Shown piece after piece: positions 16,075 to 25,484 of a stretch of 40,559 bases of DNA. Each line of letters opens with the position of its first letter. Positions within the stretch are counted from its first letter, which is position 1. A program made the translations under genes and the position numbers. Source of the stretch: CAYJBH01 sp964368815 (GTDB lineage Bacteria > Bacillota > Clostridia > Oscillospirales > Ruminococcaceae); NCBI GenBank assembly GCA_964368815.1, contig CAYJDA010000022.1:1-40559 (forward strand). Reading direction: 5' to 3'. The notes under the pieces are model-generated. The model had not been told where the DNA came from and did no database searches. It was given only the letters and a program-made list of their open reading frames with translations.

Positions 16075-17283
16075 ATGAATAATTTTTGGACTTTGGTTGG
16101 TTTTGAATACAAAAAGATTTTTATAAGAAAGTCGGTTATAATATCAATAATAATTGCCCTTGGACTCAGTGCATTTATAGCTGTTGCATTTGCATTCGGT
16201 ACATCTTGGTTGGGAACTTCCGCCTATGAGTATATTATGATTGATAAAGAAAATTCCCTTGCCTTGGCAGGAAGGGAATTAAACGGTGAATTAATTTTAG
16301 AGGCTTCAGAAGCTTATCAAACGATACCAAATGATGTATATCCATATAGCTATAGTGATGAGTACCAGCAAAACGCACGACCTTACAGCTCTGTATATGC
16401 GCTAATAGATTCAGCTTTTGCCAAGCAAGGTTCAGGGCTTGATTTGAATGACTTTCAGAATATATCAGAAGAAGATGCAGGTAGCTATTACGATAAAAGA
16501 ATTAGCCAATATAGAGCGAATTTAGAAAACAACTCTATGTTCACACAGGAAAATGTTGAACGGGTAATAACTATTGACGAAGAGGTGCAAAAACCTTTTG
16601 TTTTAGAGTATATAGACGGATATGACCGCTATATTGACCTATCACAAACCAATATGATATTGATTATTTTGCTTATTTGTTTTATTGTGTCACCAATATT
16701 TTCAAACGAGTATCAAACAGGTACAGCAAATCTAATACTTACTTCTAAGAATGGTAAAAAAACGCAAATATTTGCTAAAATGTTTGCTTGTATAAGTCTG
16801 ACAATGATATTGGTGGTAGCAATTTTACTAACATGCTATATCTCTGTGATTATGCTTTATGGAAATCATGGTGGAAATGCACAGGTACAGCTTCTAATTC
16901 CGCTTATAACATACAATCTAACCTTGATAGAAGTATGTATTTTACTTTTTGCAACAACGCTTTTTGGTGCTATTTTAATGTCAGCGATTGCAATGTTCAT
17001 ATCATCGCTTGTGGGAAAAAGCTTTATAGCTTTGACTGCCTGTGTTGTTTTTAATATAGCAGTTATGTATAACCTGCCTATTAACAGTGATTTTTACTAT
17101 ACTGCATTAAAATTTTCTCCGAGTGCAATGGGTGACTTCAATGATATGCTTACGCAACTTTCTTTTAACATTTTCGGTGTGGATATATGGCTATACCAAG
17201 CGGTTTGCATTGCCTCTTTTGTAGTCGGTAGTTTGCTTTTACTACTTACTTATCGCAATTTCAGGAAACATCAAATAGTATAG
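16075..17283 (+). CDS. ABC-2 type permease, copy 2
   Basis: This 402-residue protein is the paralogue of the preceding gene, with the same architecture: MNNFWTLVGFEYKK start, single helix, ~140-residue external region, then IFSNEYQTGTANLILTSKNGKKTQIFAKMF and five C-terminal helices. The RxGKxxxxFxAKMF segment is shared with copy 1. The extracellular parts have diverged more than the membrane parts, consistent with a heterodimeric channel. It starts 15 nt after copy 1 behind AAAGGAGG and ends 11 nt before a convergent MFS gene, with no convincing terminator between. Confidence 0.82.
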   Translation: MNNFWTLVGFEYKKIFIRKSVIISIIIALGLSAFIAVAFAFGTSWLGTSAYEYIMIDKENSLALAGRELNGELILEASEAYQTIPNDVYPYSYSDEYQQNARPYSSVYALIDSAFAKQGSGLDLNDFQNISEEDAGSYYDKRISQYRANLENNSMFTQENVERVITIDEEVQKPFVLEYIDGYDRYIDLSQTNMILIILLICFIVSPIFSNEYQTGTANLILTSKNGKKTQIFAKMFACISLTMILVVAILLTCYISVIMLYGNHGGNAQVQLLIPLITYNLTLIEVCILLFATTLFGAILMSAIAMFISSLVGKSFIALTACVVFNIAVMYNLPINSDFYYTALKFSPSAMGDFNDMLTQLSFNIFGVDIWLYQAVCIASFVVGSLLLLLTYRNFRKHQIV

Positions 17284-17294
17284 GGGTGCTATAG

Positions 17295-18473
17295 TTACAC
17301 CTTAACTTTGTTTTGCTTTAAGAATCTATCGCCAAAAATAAAGAGTATTCCACCAAGTGCGATGGGTATAAGTGACGTGAAATACATGCCGTGAATTCCA
17401 ATTTCGGATATAATATAGCCCGCACATATTCCACTAAGTATTCCCGAAGCACTCACAGTCCATGCGTTTAACGTGGTTTGGGCATAAAACAGTTCTTCTT
17501 TTTTAACAATGCTTGCAAGGTATTGTACGTTAAATACGAACTGCAGTCCGCCACATAAAAGTTGAAGAGCTTGAGCCGCTATTATCAGGTTTGCGGTAGG
17601 TGCAGCTGCTGTTAATAGCACCTTAATAAATGTGGAAACAAAACATATTTTCATTAAGGTGCTAATGCTTATGTATTTTTTAATTATGTTTGCGCATATC
17701 ATTGTGGGTATTTCAAAAATAGCACTAACAAAAAGTGCAATGCCAAGTACCGAGTTAGAAGCGTCTATATAGTAAAAAAGCCTTGGCAAAAAACTAAAGG
17801 CAGTGTTTGCACCAATGTTTACCAAAAACGAGGCAACCAAAAACAACATATAACTCGGATTTTTATAGATTGCATTGTAGTTTTGATGCTTTGCAGGTTG
17901 TGCATCAACAATTTTTGCCTTTGGTTCCTTAATTACTAAAATCATTATAAGAGTTAGGGCACAAAAAAGAATAAACGCATAGCTAATTATTGTTATTTCC
18001 ACATGGTTGAGGATATAACCGAACGCAAGGGCAGTAAAAGAGTAGAGCAACGAGCCCATGCCTCTTGTAATTCCATAGTTTAACCTAACACCTGAAAGAG
18101 AAAGCCTTACCGTCCAAACATCAATTAGGCCGCCCAATCCTCTAAAGCAGGCAGATATTATAAGCACACTTAGTACTGTTGTGAATATCGTTTGTGTGCC
18201 GGTTCTAATTAATAGAACGGCTACTGCCGATATGGTAATCAGTACAACCAACAGAGGTTTAACACTTTGTAATCGTGAGGAGAGCAATCCGATTATAGGT
18301 TGTGCAAAAAAGGTAGCCGCCATCATAAGTGTGTTTACTAGTCCGATTGTTAAATCGTCCATACCAAGATAGGTGAAATACGTAATAAAATAGGAAAATG
18401 ATACACATATTGAGGAGTAATAAAACCCCTGTACCAATCCAAATTGCAGATTAAGTTTAGCTGTCTTTTCCAT
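17295..18473 (-). CDS. Major facilitator superfamily transporter
   Basis: This 392-residue protein has about twelve hydrophobic segments and the MFS loop after helix 2 (IGLLSSRLQSVKPLL), plus NAWTVSASGILSGICAGYIISE in the second half. It resembles the MFS_1-like/nucleoside-permease type group, but I cannot name a substrate. The ATG is preceded by GAAAGGTAACA and a TTGTAA-N17-TAGAAT promoter. It is monocistronic, convergent with the ABC operon and divergent from the URO-D gene. A role in sugar or drug transport is equally possible. Confidence 0.8.
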   Translation of the reverse strand: MEKTAKLNLQFGLVQGFYYSSICVSFSYFITYFTYLGMDDLTIGLVNTLMMAATFFAQPIIGLLSSRLQSVKPLLVVLITISAVAVLLIRTGTQTIFTTVLSVLIISACFRGLGGLIDVWTVRLSLSGVRLNYGITRGMGSLLYSFTALAFGYILNHVEITIISYAFILFCALTLIMILVIKEPKAKIVDAQPAKHQNYNAIYKNPSYMLFLVASFLVNIGANTAFSFLPRLFYYIDASNSVLGIALFVSAIFEIPTMICANIIKKYISISTLMKICFVSTFIKVLLTAAAPTANLIIAAQALQLLCGGLQFVFNVQYLASIVKKEELFYAQTTLNAWTVSASGILSGICAGYIISEIGIHGMYFTSLIPIALGGILFIFGDRFLKQNKVKV

Positions 18474-18504
18474 TGTTACCTTTCGTGCACTCTTGACAAA
18501 TAAT

Positions 18505-18533
18505 ATTCTATCATATAATTATATGGTTTACAA
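18505..18533 (-). promoter_or_regulatory. Promoter of the MFS gene
   Basis: On the minus strand, TTGTAA (18528-18533), a 17-nt spacer and TAGAAT (18505-18510) lie about 32 nt before the ATG. Confidence 0.55.
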
Positions 18534-18683
18534 TATAAAGATGAAACGCTATTGTGGTTGTGCTGTTGTAATCCGAGAAACAACTATATCAGCATATGTA
18601 ACCATTGTAACATAGATAATTGACAGTGTTAGATGCTTCATAAGATAATGCTTCAATAAAGGTATTAATTTGTTTGATTATAG

Positions 18684-18712
18684 TTGTCATTTTTTCGTTA
18701 ATGTACTATAAT
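18684..18712 (+). promoter_or_regulatory. Promoter of the URO-D family gene
   Basis: TTGTCA (18684-18689), a 17-nt spacer and TATAAT (18707-18712) lie 33 nt before the ATG at 18745. The rest of the divergent intergenic region (18541-18680) shows nothing I can name. Confidence 0.7.
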
Positions 18713-18744
18713 TTAGGAAAAACAAACCCGTTTGAGGAGGAAAT

Positions 18745-19791
18745 ATGTTTAAGCCTAACTACATGAACATTGTAAATGCTGCGCAAAACAAAAAATCCGA
18801 CCGAATACCCTTATATGAACACAATATATCACCCATAATTATGGAGCGAATTACCAACAAGAATTTTGCACATTTTTTTAATGGGGATTACAATGATAAG
18901 CTACTCTTTTTCAAACATTACAATGAGTTTCAGCTGTCGATGGGTTATGATGCAATCACGTTTGAATGTTGCGTTTGCGGCGCTATGCCATTAAGTGGAT
19001 GTTTATCACGTAACCAAAAAAGCAGACTGGTAACTATTTCCGATTTTGAAAAATATCCATGGAAGGATATACCCGACATATATTTTGATTATTACTCTGA
19101 CACATTTAAAGCACTTCGTGCAACTATGCCGGATGGTATGCGTGCGATAGGTGGCGTGGGTAACGGTATATTTGAATGTGTGCAGGATATAGTAGGGCTT
19201 GAAAATCTGTGCTATCTGAAGATTGACGAAGAAGAACTTTATTATGACTTATTCGAAAAAGCAGGAGAGATGCTTGCTACAATCTGGGAGCGTTTCTTAT
19301 ATGAATTTGGTGATATTTACTGCGTCTGTCGTTTTGGCGACGATCTCGGATTTAAGTCAGCGACACTTCTTACTACCGATGATAACAAGCAACTAATAAT
19401 ACCGCAATATAAAAAAATTATAGATATTATACATCGTTACGATAAACCATTTTTACTACACTCTTGCGGTAATATTTTCGAAATAATGGAGGACATGATA
19501 AGTGTTGCGAAAATTGATGCAAAACACTCCAACGAAGAACAGATAGCTCCGTTTAAGGAATGGATAGACAGGTATGGTGAAAGAATAGGTAACTTTGGAG
19601 GCATTGATACCGACTGCCTTTGCGATCTGTCAATGGTTAATCTTGATGAATATGTTAAAGATGTATTTAAAATCTGTGAGCAGAAAGGGAGGGGAGTGGC
19701 AATAGGAAGTGGAAACTCCATTCCTGACTATGTAAGTACAGATAAATATGTACAGATGATTAATCTTGTAAGAAAGCTTAGAGGTGAGTAG
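18745..19791 (+). CDS. Uroporphyrinogen decarboxylase-family (URO-D/MtaA-like) protein
   Basis: This 348-residue TIM-barrel protein of the URO-D superfamily shows the N-terminal helix (MNIVNAAQNKKSDRIPLYEH), the central RFGDDLGFKSATLL segment and the KPFLLHSCGNI strand, whose His and Cys match the metal-binding residues of MtaA/CmuA methyltransferases. The C-terminal GIDTDCL and GVAIGSGNSIPDYV are also typical. Members of this branch usually move methyl groups between corrinoid proteins and thiols rather than decarboxylate uroporphyrinogen, and no haem genes are near. It is monocistronic, with GAGGAGGAAAT before the start and a terminator after the stop. Substrate unknown. Confidence 0.75.
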   Translation: MFKPNYMNIVNAAQNKKSDRIPLYEHNISPIIMERITNKNFAHFFNGDYNDKLLFFKHYNEFQLSMGYDAITFECCVCGAMPLSGCLSRNQKSRLVTISDFEKYPWKDIPDIYFDYYSDTFKALRATMPDGMRAIGGVGNGIFECVQDIVGLENLCYLKIDEEELYYDLFEKAGEMLATIWERFLYEFGDIYCVCRFGDDLGFKSATLLTTDDNKQLIIPQYKKIIDIIHRYDKPFLLHSCGNIFEIMEDMISVAKIDAKHSNEEQIAPFKEWIDRYGERIGNFGGIDTDCLCDLSMVNLDEYVKDVFKICEQKGRGVAIGSGNSIPDYVSTDKYVQMINLVRKLRGE

Positions 19792-19854
19792 CTTGCCATA
19801 GGTGAACCGATAAAGCCGGAACAATATATCAACAATTGACTATATATGAAACAA

Positions 19855-19898
19855 AAACAGCTATCAACATTTTATTTGTTAGCTGTTTCTGTTTTATA
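19855..19898. terminator. Bidirectional terminator between the URO-D and PhoR-like genes
   Basis: AAACAGCTA (19855-19863) pairs with TAGCTGTTT (19880-19888), with a TC-AA/TTG inner extension. The plus strand continues TCTGTTTTAT, and the minus strand has T-rich sequence opposite the A-rich upstream flank. Confidence 0.65.
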
Positions 19899-19919
19899 AA
19901 GGATAAATATATATTCAAT

Positions 19920-21572
19920 TTATGTCGGTAATTTTACTATGATACTTGTCCCTTCGTTTTCATTACTTGTTAGTGTTATTTCTCCCGCATGAACCGCTAC
20001 TGCATGTTTTACTATACTAAGTCCGAGACCTGTTCCCCCGTTGCTTCGGCAGCGGCTTTTTTCTACTCGATAAAATCGCTCAAAAACTCTTGTTTGCTCA
20101 TCTGCAGGAATGCCTATACCTGTATCCTTAATTATTAATAAAATATTGTCTTTTTCAACCAAGATATCTAATGATACAGTTCCGTCTTTTTTATTATACT
20201 CAATTGCATTATCGATCAGGTTAAAAATGCACTCTTTTATAACTGTGGGAATTGCTTTTATAAATATTGGATTTTGCTGAGAAAAAACAATCTGCACCTG
20301 TTTTTTTTCGGCCTTTTGTGAAAGCTGTTCAATAACTGCTTTGGCAACTTCGGTTATGTTCGTCTTCTCCTTGGTAATTCCCTTTGCCGCCTCATCAAGC
20401 TGAGAAAGCTTGATAATATCCTGTATAAGCAAGCTCATTCTTATACTTTCATCATATATTTTTTCTATAAATCTGGGCTTATCTCCATCTTGAACCATAT
20501 TGTTTTTTAGAAGCTCTGCGTATCCGGAGATAGTTTGAAGTGGTGTTTTTAACTCGTGGGACACATTTGCGGAAAATTCACGTCTCATTCGTTCTGCAAA
20601 TCGCTGCTGAGTACTATCTACAAACATGATGATACTACCACCCGACTTGATGTTAGATATTGATACGTGATATATCTTGTTTCCCTCTTCAAATTCAAGA
20701 GCGGTATTTACTGCATTTTCTACAATTTCGTTCAGCTGTTCAAAAAACTCTCCACGATGAACCTCTAAAAGAAATTTACCTATGCAATCATCGGGTCTTT
20801 TTCCTAACAATGTTAATGCGGCTCGGTTAATGCTGATAATTGCACCATGCTTGTTAAGAACAATTAAGCCTTCCTCCATGTGCTCCATTATCCCGCTGAG
20901 CTCATCTCGCATGTTTTGCATTTCTGTTGTTTGAGATTTTAGCTGATTGTTTTGATTTTCGATGCGTAGAAGTAGCGGAGATAGCTCAATATAAGTATTG
21001 TTTTCGGTAGGGCTTTCAATGTTAATTGAATTTATTGGTTGTACAAATTTTTCGGTTATTCTTTTCACGAGAAGAAAGCAGATTGCCACTACAAATAAGA
21101 AACATAAAAAAACTAATGGAATACTTTCGATAAAGGTTCTAAAAACAGTGTCACTTGTTAATGAGATTCTAAGAACATTTCCGCTGTCTATCTCAACGGC
21201 ATAGTAGTAGGTTTGATGTTGTATTGTGTCGGAATACCTTGTAGCACTACCCACGCCGGAGCTTAGTGCGGCTATAATTTCAGGCCTGTCACTATGATCC
21301 TCTGTAGTGTCGGAACGATTGTCGAACAGAACTTCTCCATTTGGGGAGATCAAGGTTATTCTAAATGACGCACTGGGAATGTTTTGAAGTAGTTCGGCGT
21401 TTTCCGTCTCGGATTCATCGAGTATTCTCTGGTAATCGATTGCAGTTTGCCTTACATTTAGCTGCATATTTTGCGTATATCCGTGATACATAACATAACT
21501 TATTAAAACACTTATAAGCAATGCCGTTAAGGCAGAGGTAAAAAACAGGTATCTAAAAATCTTATTTTTCAT
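19920..21572 (-). CDS. phoR: PhoR-like sensor histidine kinase
   Basis: This 550-residue kinase has a transmembrane helix at about 8-28, an extracytoplasmic sensor of about 115 residues, a second helix near 150-170, a PAS domain (MEHMEEGLIVLNKHGAIISINRAALTLLG) and a HisKA site (RREFSANVSHELKTPLQ) with His339. The HATPase domain has the N box (NLIDNAIEYNKKDG), G1 IKDTGIGIP, F box FERFYRVEKSR and GGTGLGLSI. It is the last gene of the pst operon, following a PhoB-like regulator after 35 nt. PhoR senses phosphate sufficiency through Pst and PhoU. The operon context makes the Pho assignment strong, though the sequence class alone would also fit other PAS kinases. Confidence 0.88.
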   Translation of the reverse strand: MKNKIFRYLFFTSALTALLISVLISYVMYHGYTQNMQLNVRQTAIDYQRILDESETENAELLQNIPSASFRITLISPNGEVLFDNRSDTTEDHSDRPEIIAALSSGVGSATRYSDTIQHQTYYYAVEIDSGNVLRISLTSDTVFRTFIESIPLVFLCFLFVVAICFLLVKRITEKFVQPINSINIESPTENNTYIELSPLLLRIENQNNQLKSQTTEMQNMRDELSGIMEHMEEGLIVLNKHGAIISINRAALTLLGKRPDDCIGKFLLEVHRGEFFEQLNEIVENAVNTALEFEEGNKIYHVSISNIKSGGSIIMFVDSTQQRFAERMRREFSANVSHELKTPLQTISGYAELLKNNMVQDGDKPRFIEKIYDESIRMSLLIQDIIKLSQLDEAAKGITKEKTNITEVAKAVIEQLSQKAEKKQVQIVFSQQNPIFIKAIPTVIKECIFNLIDNAIEYNKKDGTVSLDILVEKDNILLIIKDTGIGIPADEQTRVFERFYRVEKSRCRSNGGTGLGLSIVKHAVAVHAGEITLTSNENEGTSIIVKLPT

Positions 21573-21607
21573 TTTAAGTTGCCCTTTGATTTGTTTATTT
21601 ACTGTGG

Positions 21608-22303
21608 TTAATTGTCTTCCTTAGTTTTGCTGCAGATGCTGTAGCCGACACCTCGTATAGTTTGAATTTGGCTGCCCGCGCTTCCGAGCTTTTGCCGAAG
21701 GCTGCGCATATGAACATCGACTGTACGTGTTTCACCGTTAAAATTATAGCCCCAAACGGTATTTAGTAGATTATCTCGGGTAAAGACTCGCTCCGGTTTT
21801 TGCATTAAAATCCAAAGAATTTCAAACTCTTTATAGGTGAGCGTTATATTCTGCGTGTTTGCCATAACGGTACGTTTTGCGGAATCAATCAGTATGTTTC
21901 CCACCCGCAACGACTCATGTTTTTTTTCAGGTTCGTCGTCTGTTTTTCTGCGTAGCAAAGCCTTCACCCGTGCAAGCAGTTCCATCATGCCAAAGGGTTT
22001 AACAAGGTAATCATCGGCACCGGTATCAAGCCCGATAACTTTATCAAACTCGTTTCCTTTTGCTGTAGCAAGCATAATAAACACTTTACATGTTCGTGCA
22101 TCAGCCCGAAGAGTTTTCAAAATTTCAATACCATCGCTTCCCGGCAGCATAATATCAAGAATAATAAGGTCGGGAGTCTGGGAGTAAACAACCTCATACA
22201 TGTCCTCGGCATTGGAAAACCCCTTTGCCTCAAACCCGGTACTTTGTAGTGTGTATAGAATCAGCTCACGAATGCTGTCGTCATCCTCTACGCAATAAAT
22301 CAA
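21608..22303 (-). CDS. phoB: PhoB/PhoP-like response regulator (OmpR family)
   Basis: This 231-residue regulator has a receiver domain (YCVEDDDSIREL; phospho-acceptor Asp50 in LIILDIMLPG; Lys in LVKPFGMMEL) and a winged-helix DNA-binding domain (LTYKEFEILWILMQKPERVFTRDNLLNTVWG...TRTVDVHMRSLRQKLG). The start is a TTG overlapping the phoU stop as TTGA, with GAGGT upstream; no closer ATG keeps the receiver intact. It should bind the TTTACA repeats upstream of pstS at 26420-26436, closing a feedback loop on its own operon. Confidence 0.9.
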   Translation of the reverse strand: MIYCVEDDDSIRELILYTLQSTGFEAKGFSNAEDMYEVVYSQTPDLIILDIMLPGSDGIEILKTLRADARTCKVFIMLATAKGNEFDKVIGLDTGADDYLVKPFGMMELLARVKALLRRKTDDEPEKKHESLRVGNILIDSAKRTVMANTQNITLTYKEFEILWILMQKPERVFTRDNLLNTVWGYNFNGETRTVDVHMRSLRQKLGSAGSQIQTIRGVGYSICSKTKEDN

Positions 22304-22959
22304 AACTTTACCTCACTTGTGTTTTGCTCATGTTCACCGGTAATGGAAAATAAAACCCACCCGGCAATATTTGTTGCATGGTCTCCAATACGTTCAAGAT
22401 ATTTTGCTATCATTAATAAATCTAAAACTCCCTCACTGTTTTCCTTTGTTCCGGCAATCAACAACAGGTCGTTTTTAACTTCTAAAAAAAGATTGTCGAC
22501 AATATCATCATCCTTAATAACTGCCAAAGCAAGTTCTTTATCCTTCGCAACATATGCATCAATACATCTGCTAACCATGTTTATCGTAGCAGTGGCCATA
22601 TCTCTGATGTGGTGAACTTTATCCTTAATTGAAATCTTTTCGGTGGTAACAATTTCGGCAATGTCCTCTGCCTGATCTCCAATTCGCTCCATGTCGGTTA
22701 TTATCTTAAGTGCTGCGGAGATTAAACGCAAATCGTGGGCCACCGGTTGTTGTTGCAACAGCATTTTAAGGCAAGTTGATTCAATTTCTCTTTCCTTTTG
22801 ATCAATTAGGTTTCCGTTTTCCAAAACCTGGCGCGCAAGATCAATATCATCCTCGGTAAATGCTTTTGAAGATTTTGCAATTGCTGTCTCACAAAGCGAA
22901 CCCATAACAATTAACTCTTTATTTAAAAACTCCAGCTGCTCATCGAATCTCTTTCTCAT
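22300..22959 (-). CDS. phoU: Phosphate signalling complex protein PhoU
   Basis: This 219-residue all-helical protein is built of two PhoU repeats, each with the metal-binding E/D-xxx-D pattern (MERIGDQAEDIAE and LERIGDHATNIAG). PhoU links the PstB transporter ATPase to the PhoR kinase and dampens phosphate uptake. The start overlaps the pstB stop by one base (TAATG), and its stop overlaps the regulator start. Length and repeat spacing match the family. Confidence 0.95.
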   Translation of the reverse strand: MRKRFDEQLEFLNKELIVMGSLCETAIAKSSKAFTEDDIDLARQVLENGNLIDQKEREIESTCLKMLLQQQPVAHDLRLISAALKIITDMERIGDQAEDIAEIVTTEKISIKDKVHHIRDMATATINMVSRCIDAYVAKDKELALAVIKDDDIVDNLFLEVKNDLLLIAGTKENSEGVLDLLMIAKYLERIGDHATNIAGWVLFSITGEHEQNTSEVKF

Positions 22960-23723
22960 TAACCAAATCTCCCTGTTATATAATCCTCTGTACGTTTTTC
23001 CTTCGGAACACTAAACAGCTGTTCGCTGTCGTTATACTCTATAACTTCACCAAGTAGGAAAAACGCAGTGTTGTCTGAGATACGTACTGCCTGTTGCATA
23101 TTATGCGTTACTATAACAATAGTATAATCATCTTTAAGGCTAATTGCAAGCTCTTCTATCTTGGAAGTAGAGATGGGATCAAGTGCACTTGTAGGTTCGT
23201 CCATCAGCAAAACTTTTGGTTTTACGGCAAGTGCTCTTGCGATGCATAGCCGTTGTTGCTGACCTCCCGATAAACTCAATGCACTTTTTTTAAGTCTATC
23301 CTTAACTTCATCCCAAAGAGCTGCTGCTCTTAAACTCTCCTCTACCAACTTATCGGTCTGTGCATGAGTTAAGTGCCCGTGAAGTCTTGGTCCATATGCA
23401 ACATTGTCGTATATGCTCATAGGAAAAGGATTTGGCTTTTGAAAAACCATGCCTACCTGTTTGCGAAGCTGAGTTACGTCGACCTCCTTACCAAGGATAC
23501 TGTCCCCTTCAAATAAGATGTCACCATCGGTTTTTACGGAAGAAATAAGGTCGTTCATCCTATTGAGTGATTTAATAAATGTTGATTTACCACAACCGGA
23601 CGGCCCGATCAATGCTGTTATCTGCTTTTCAGGTATATGAAGATTTATATTTTTTAAGGCCTGAAACTCTCCGTAGTAAAGATTAAAGTCTACTGCCTCA
23701 ATAATTGTATTTCCTGTAACCAT
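22959..23723 (-). CDS. pstB: Phosphate ABC transporter ATP-binding protein PstB
   Basis: This 254-residue ATPase has Walker A GPSGCGKST, the PstB-specific SLNRMNDL segment and Q-loop QKPNPFPMSIYDNVAYGPRLHG, signature LSGGQQQRLC and Walker B VLLMDEPTSALDP. PstB energises high-affinity phosphate import through PstCA. The gene follows pstA after 18 nt. Its best ribosome site (AAAGGA) is 13 nt from the ATG, further than usual. Confidence 0.97.
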   Translation of the reverse strand: MVTGNTIIEAVDFNLYYGEFQALKNINLHIPEKQITALIGPSGCGKSTFIKSLNRMNDLISSVKTDGDILFEGDSILGKEVDVTQLRKQVGMVFQKPNPFPMSIYDNVAYGPRLHGHLTHAQTDKLVEESLRAAALWDEVKDRLKKSALSLSGGQQQRLCIARALAVKPKVLLMDEPTSALDPISTSKIEELAISLKDDYTIVIVTHNMQQAVRISDNTAFFLLGEVIEYNDSEQLFSVPKEKRTEDYITGRFG

Positions 23724-23741
23724 AAATATGATTATTCCTTT

Positions 23742-24587
23742 CTATCTATCCCTCTTTAGTCGCTTTTGAACAAGCTTTGTAGATATGTTTAAAACTAAAA
23801 CTAATGCAAGCAATATGGTTGCAATTGCAAAACCAATTCCAAATTCACCACGTTCGGCAACGTACATATACAGTGCAACCGACAATGTGCCCCCACTGCT
23901 TGAATATGCTGTAAATATATTGGTGAGCGCTCCGGCCGCCAGTCCCGCCGTAAACAGCAAAGCGGCACTCTCACCTACGATTCTTCCAACAGAAAGAATA
24001 CAACCGGTGATGATTCCTTCAAGACAGCATGGAAGAATGATAGTTCTTATCATATACCATTTAGTAGATCCAAGCCCCAAAGCTCCTTCTCTGTATGATT
24101 GAGGAACGGTTTTTAAACTTTCCTGTGTTGTTCGGATAATAATTGGCAGAATAATGATTACAAGTGTTAAACAGCCGGTTAAAAGACTTAGCTTAAAGCC
24201 AAGAAGCTGACCAAAAAACATCATTCCCACAAGTCCGTAGATAATGGAGGGGATAGCAGCCAAGACTTCTACCGTTGCTTCAATTATCATTAAAACTTTT
24301 TTACTTGTTACATATTCGCTAAGATAAATTGCGGCGCCGATTCCAAGCGGGAGAACTATAGCAAGGGAAAGAAGAATAACGTAAAGTGTATTTAGTATAT
24401 TGGGAAGAATACCAATTGTTTTTTCTCGATGACTCGGCGCTGTAGAAACAAGATCCCATGTTATATTTGGAATCCCCTGTACCAAAATATATCCAATAAT
24501 ACCTACTAAAAATAAAACGGTAGCAATGGCGGCGAGATATACACAGCTCTTTAATATATTATCCTTAATAAGCCTCCTTTTTCTCAT
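23742..24587 (-). CDS. pstA: Phosphate ABC transporter permease PstA
   Basis: This 281-residue permease has six membrane segments, the PstA landmarks GIGAAIYLSEYV and AAIPSIIYGLVGMMFF, and the coupling loop SYREGALGLGSTKWYMIRTIILP. It pairs with PstC to form the phosphate channel. Its ATG overlaps the pstC stop as ATGA, so translation is coupled. Confidence 0.95.
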   Translation of the reverse strand: MRKRRLIKDNILKSCVYLAAIATVLFLVGIIGYILVQGIPNITWDLVSTAPSHREKTIGILPNILNTLYVILLSLAIVLPLGIGAAIYLSEYVTSKKVLMIIEATVEVLAAIPSIIYGLVGMMFFGQLLGFKLSLLTGCLTLVIIILPIIIRTTQESLKTVPQSYREGALGLGSTKWYMIRTIILPCCLEGIITGCILSVGRIVGESAALLFTAGLAAGALTNIFTAYSSSGGTLSVALYMYVAERGEFGIGFAIATILLALVLVLNISTKLVQKRLKRDR

Positions 24588-25456
24588 CTGTCTTTACCCC
24601 CGCTTTTAATAAGCACATTCATAACCGCATTAATTATTAAGATGAAAACAAACAAAACCAAACCTATAGAAAACAACGCATCACGATGTAATCCACTTGC
24701 ATAGCCCATATCCTTTGCTATGGAGGTTGTTAACAGAGCAACACTTTCGAATAGTTTTGGCATATTTGCAACATTTCCTGCAACCATCATAATAGCCATT
24801 GCTTCACCAATAGCTCGTCCGATACCAAGCACGATGCCGGCGGCAATACCGTTTTTAGCGGCCGGAATTGTTACCTTAAACACTGTTTCGGTATGGCTGG
24901 CGCCAAGTGCTAGGCTGGCCTCCTCATATTCGCGAGGCACTGCGTTCAATGCAGTTTCGCTGATAGATATAATTGATGGGAGAACCATAATCATTAAGAC
25001 TATTATAGCCGCTAATAACCCTGAACCCTTTGGCAAGTTGAAAAGATCAGCAATTGCCGGCACTAAAAACATGACACCTACAAGACCGTAAACAACACTC
25101 GGTATACCGGAAAGAAGTTCTACTGCAGGCTTAACAAGGGATGCGGCCAAACTTCCCGCATATTTAGAAAGAAATACTGCTGTTAAAACGCCAATCGGTA
25201 TTCCAAGAAGTATGGCGCCGCCGGTAGCGTAGATACTGGAAAGCATTATAGGCCAAATTCCGTATTGCGGATTTGTGCTATTTGCGGGATCCCAAACAGT
25301 TCCAAATAAAAAATCAAACAATCCAATCTCCATAATAGCAGGAAGACCGGAAATGATCATATATATTGAAATGAGTGCAACAAATGCAATAGCTGTTAGC
25401 CCACAGATTAGGAATAATACATTCATAATCTTTTCTGTTATTTTTTTAACCTTCAT
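24584..25456 (-). CDS. pstC: Phosphate ABC transporter permease PstC
   Basis: This permease of about 290 residues has six membrane segments, the PstC motifs YGIWPIMLSSIYATGGAILLGIP and LLSGIPSVVYGLVGVMFLVP, and the coupling loop EYEEASLALGASHTETVFKVTIPAA. I start it at the ATG at 25456 (MKVKKITEKIMN) rather than at the upstream in-frame ATG at 25510, because an AGAGGA site lies between them and the extension would overlap the stem-loop at 25485-25519. It is separated from pstS by that hairpin. Confidence 0.93.
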   Translation of the reverse strand: MKVKKITEKIMNVLFLICGLTAIAFVALISIYMIISGLPAIMEIGLFDFLFGTVWDPANSTNPQYGIWPIMLSSIYATGGAILLGIPIGVLTAVFLSKYAGSLAASLVKPAVELLSGIPSVVYGLVGVMFLVPAIADLFNLPKGSGLLAAIIVLMIMVLPSIISISETALNAVPREYEEASLALGASHTETVFKVTIPAAKNGIAAGIVLGIGRAIGEAMAIMMVAGNVANMPKLFESVALLTTSIAKDMGYASGLHRDALFSIGLVLFVFILIINAVMNVLIKSGGKDR

Positions 25457-25484
25457 TAATAGGCTGTTCCTCTCATTTTTTCGT

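Noticed and set aside
18541..18615. 24-codon ORF between the MFS and URO-D genes
   Set aside because: Only a weak AAAG precedes the ATG, and the frame overlaps no structure; chance ORF.
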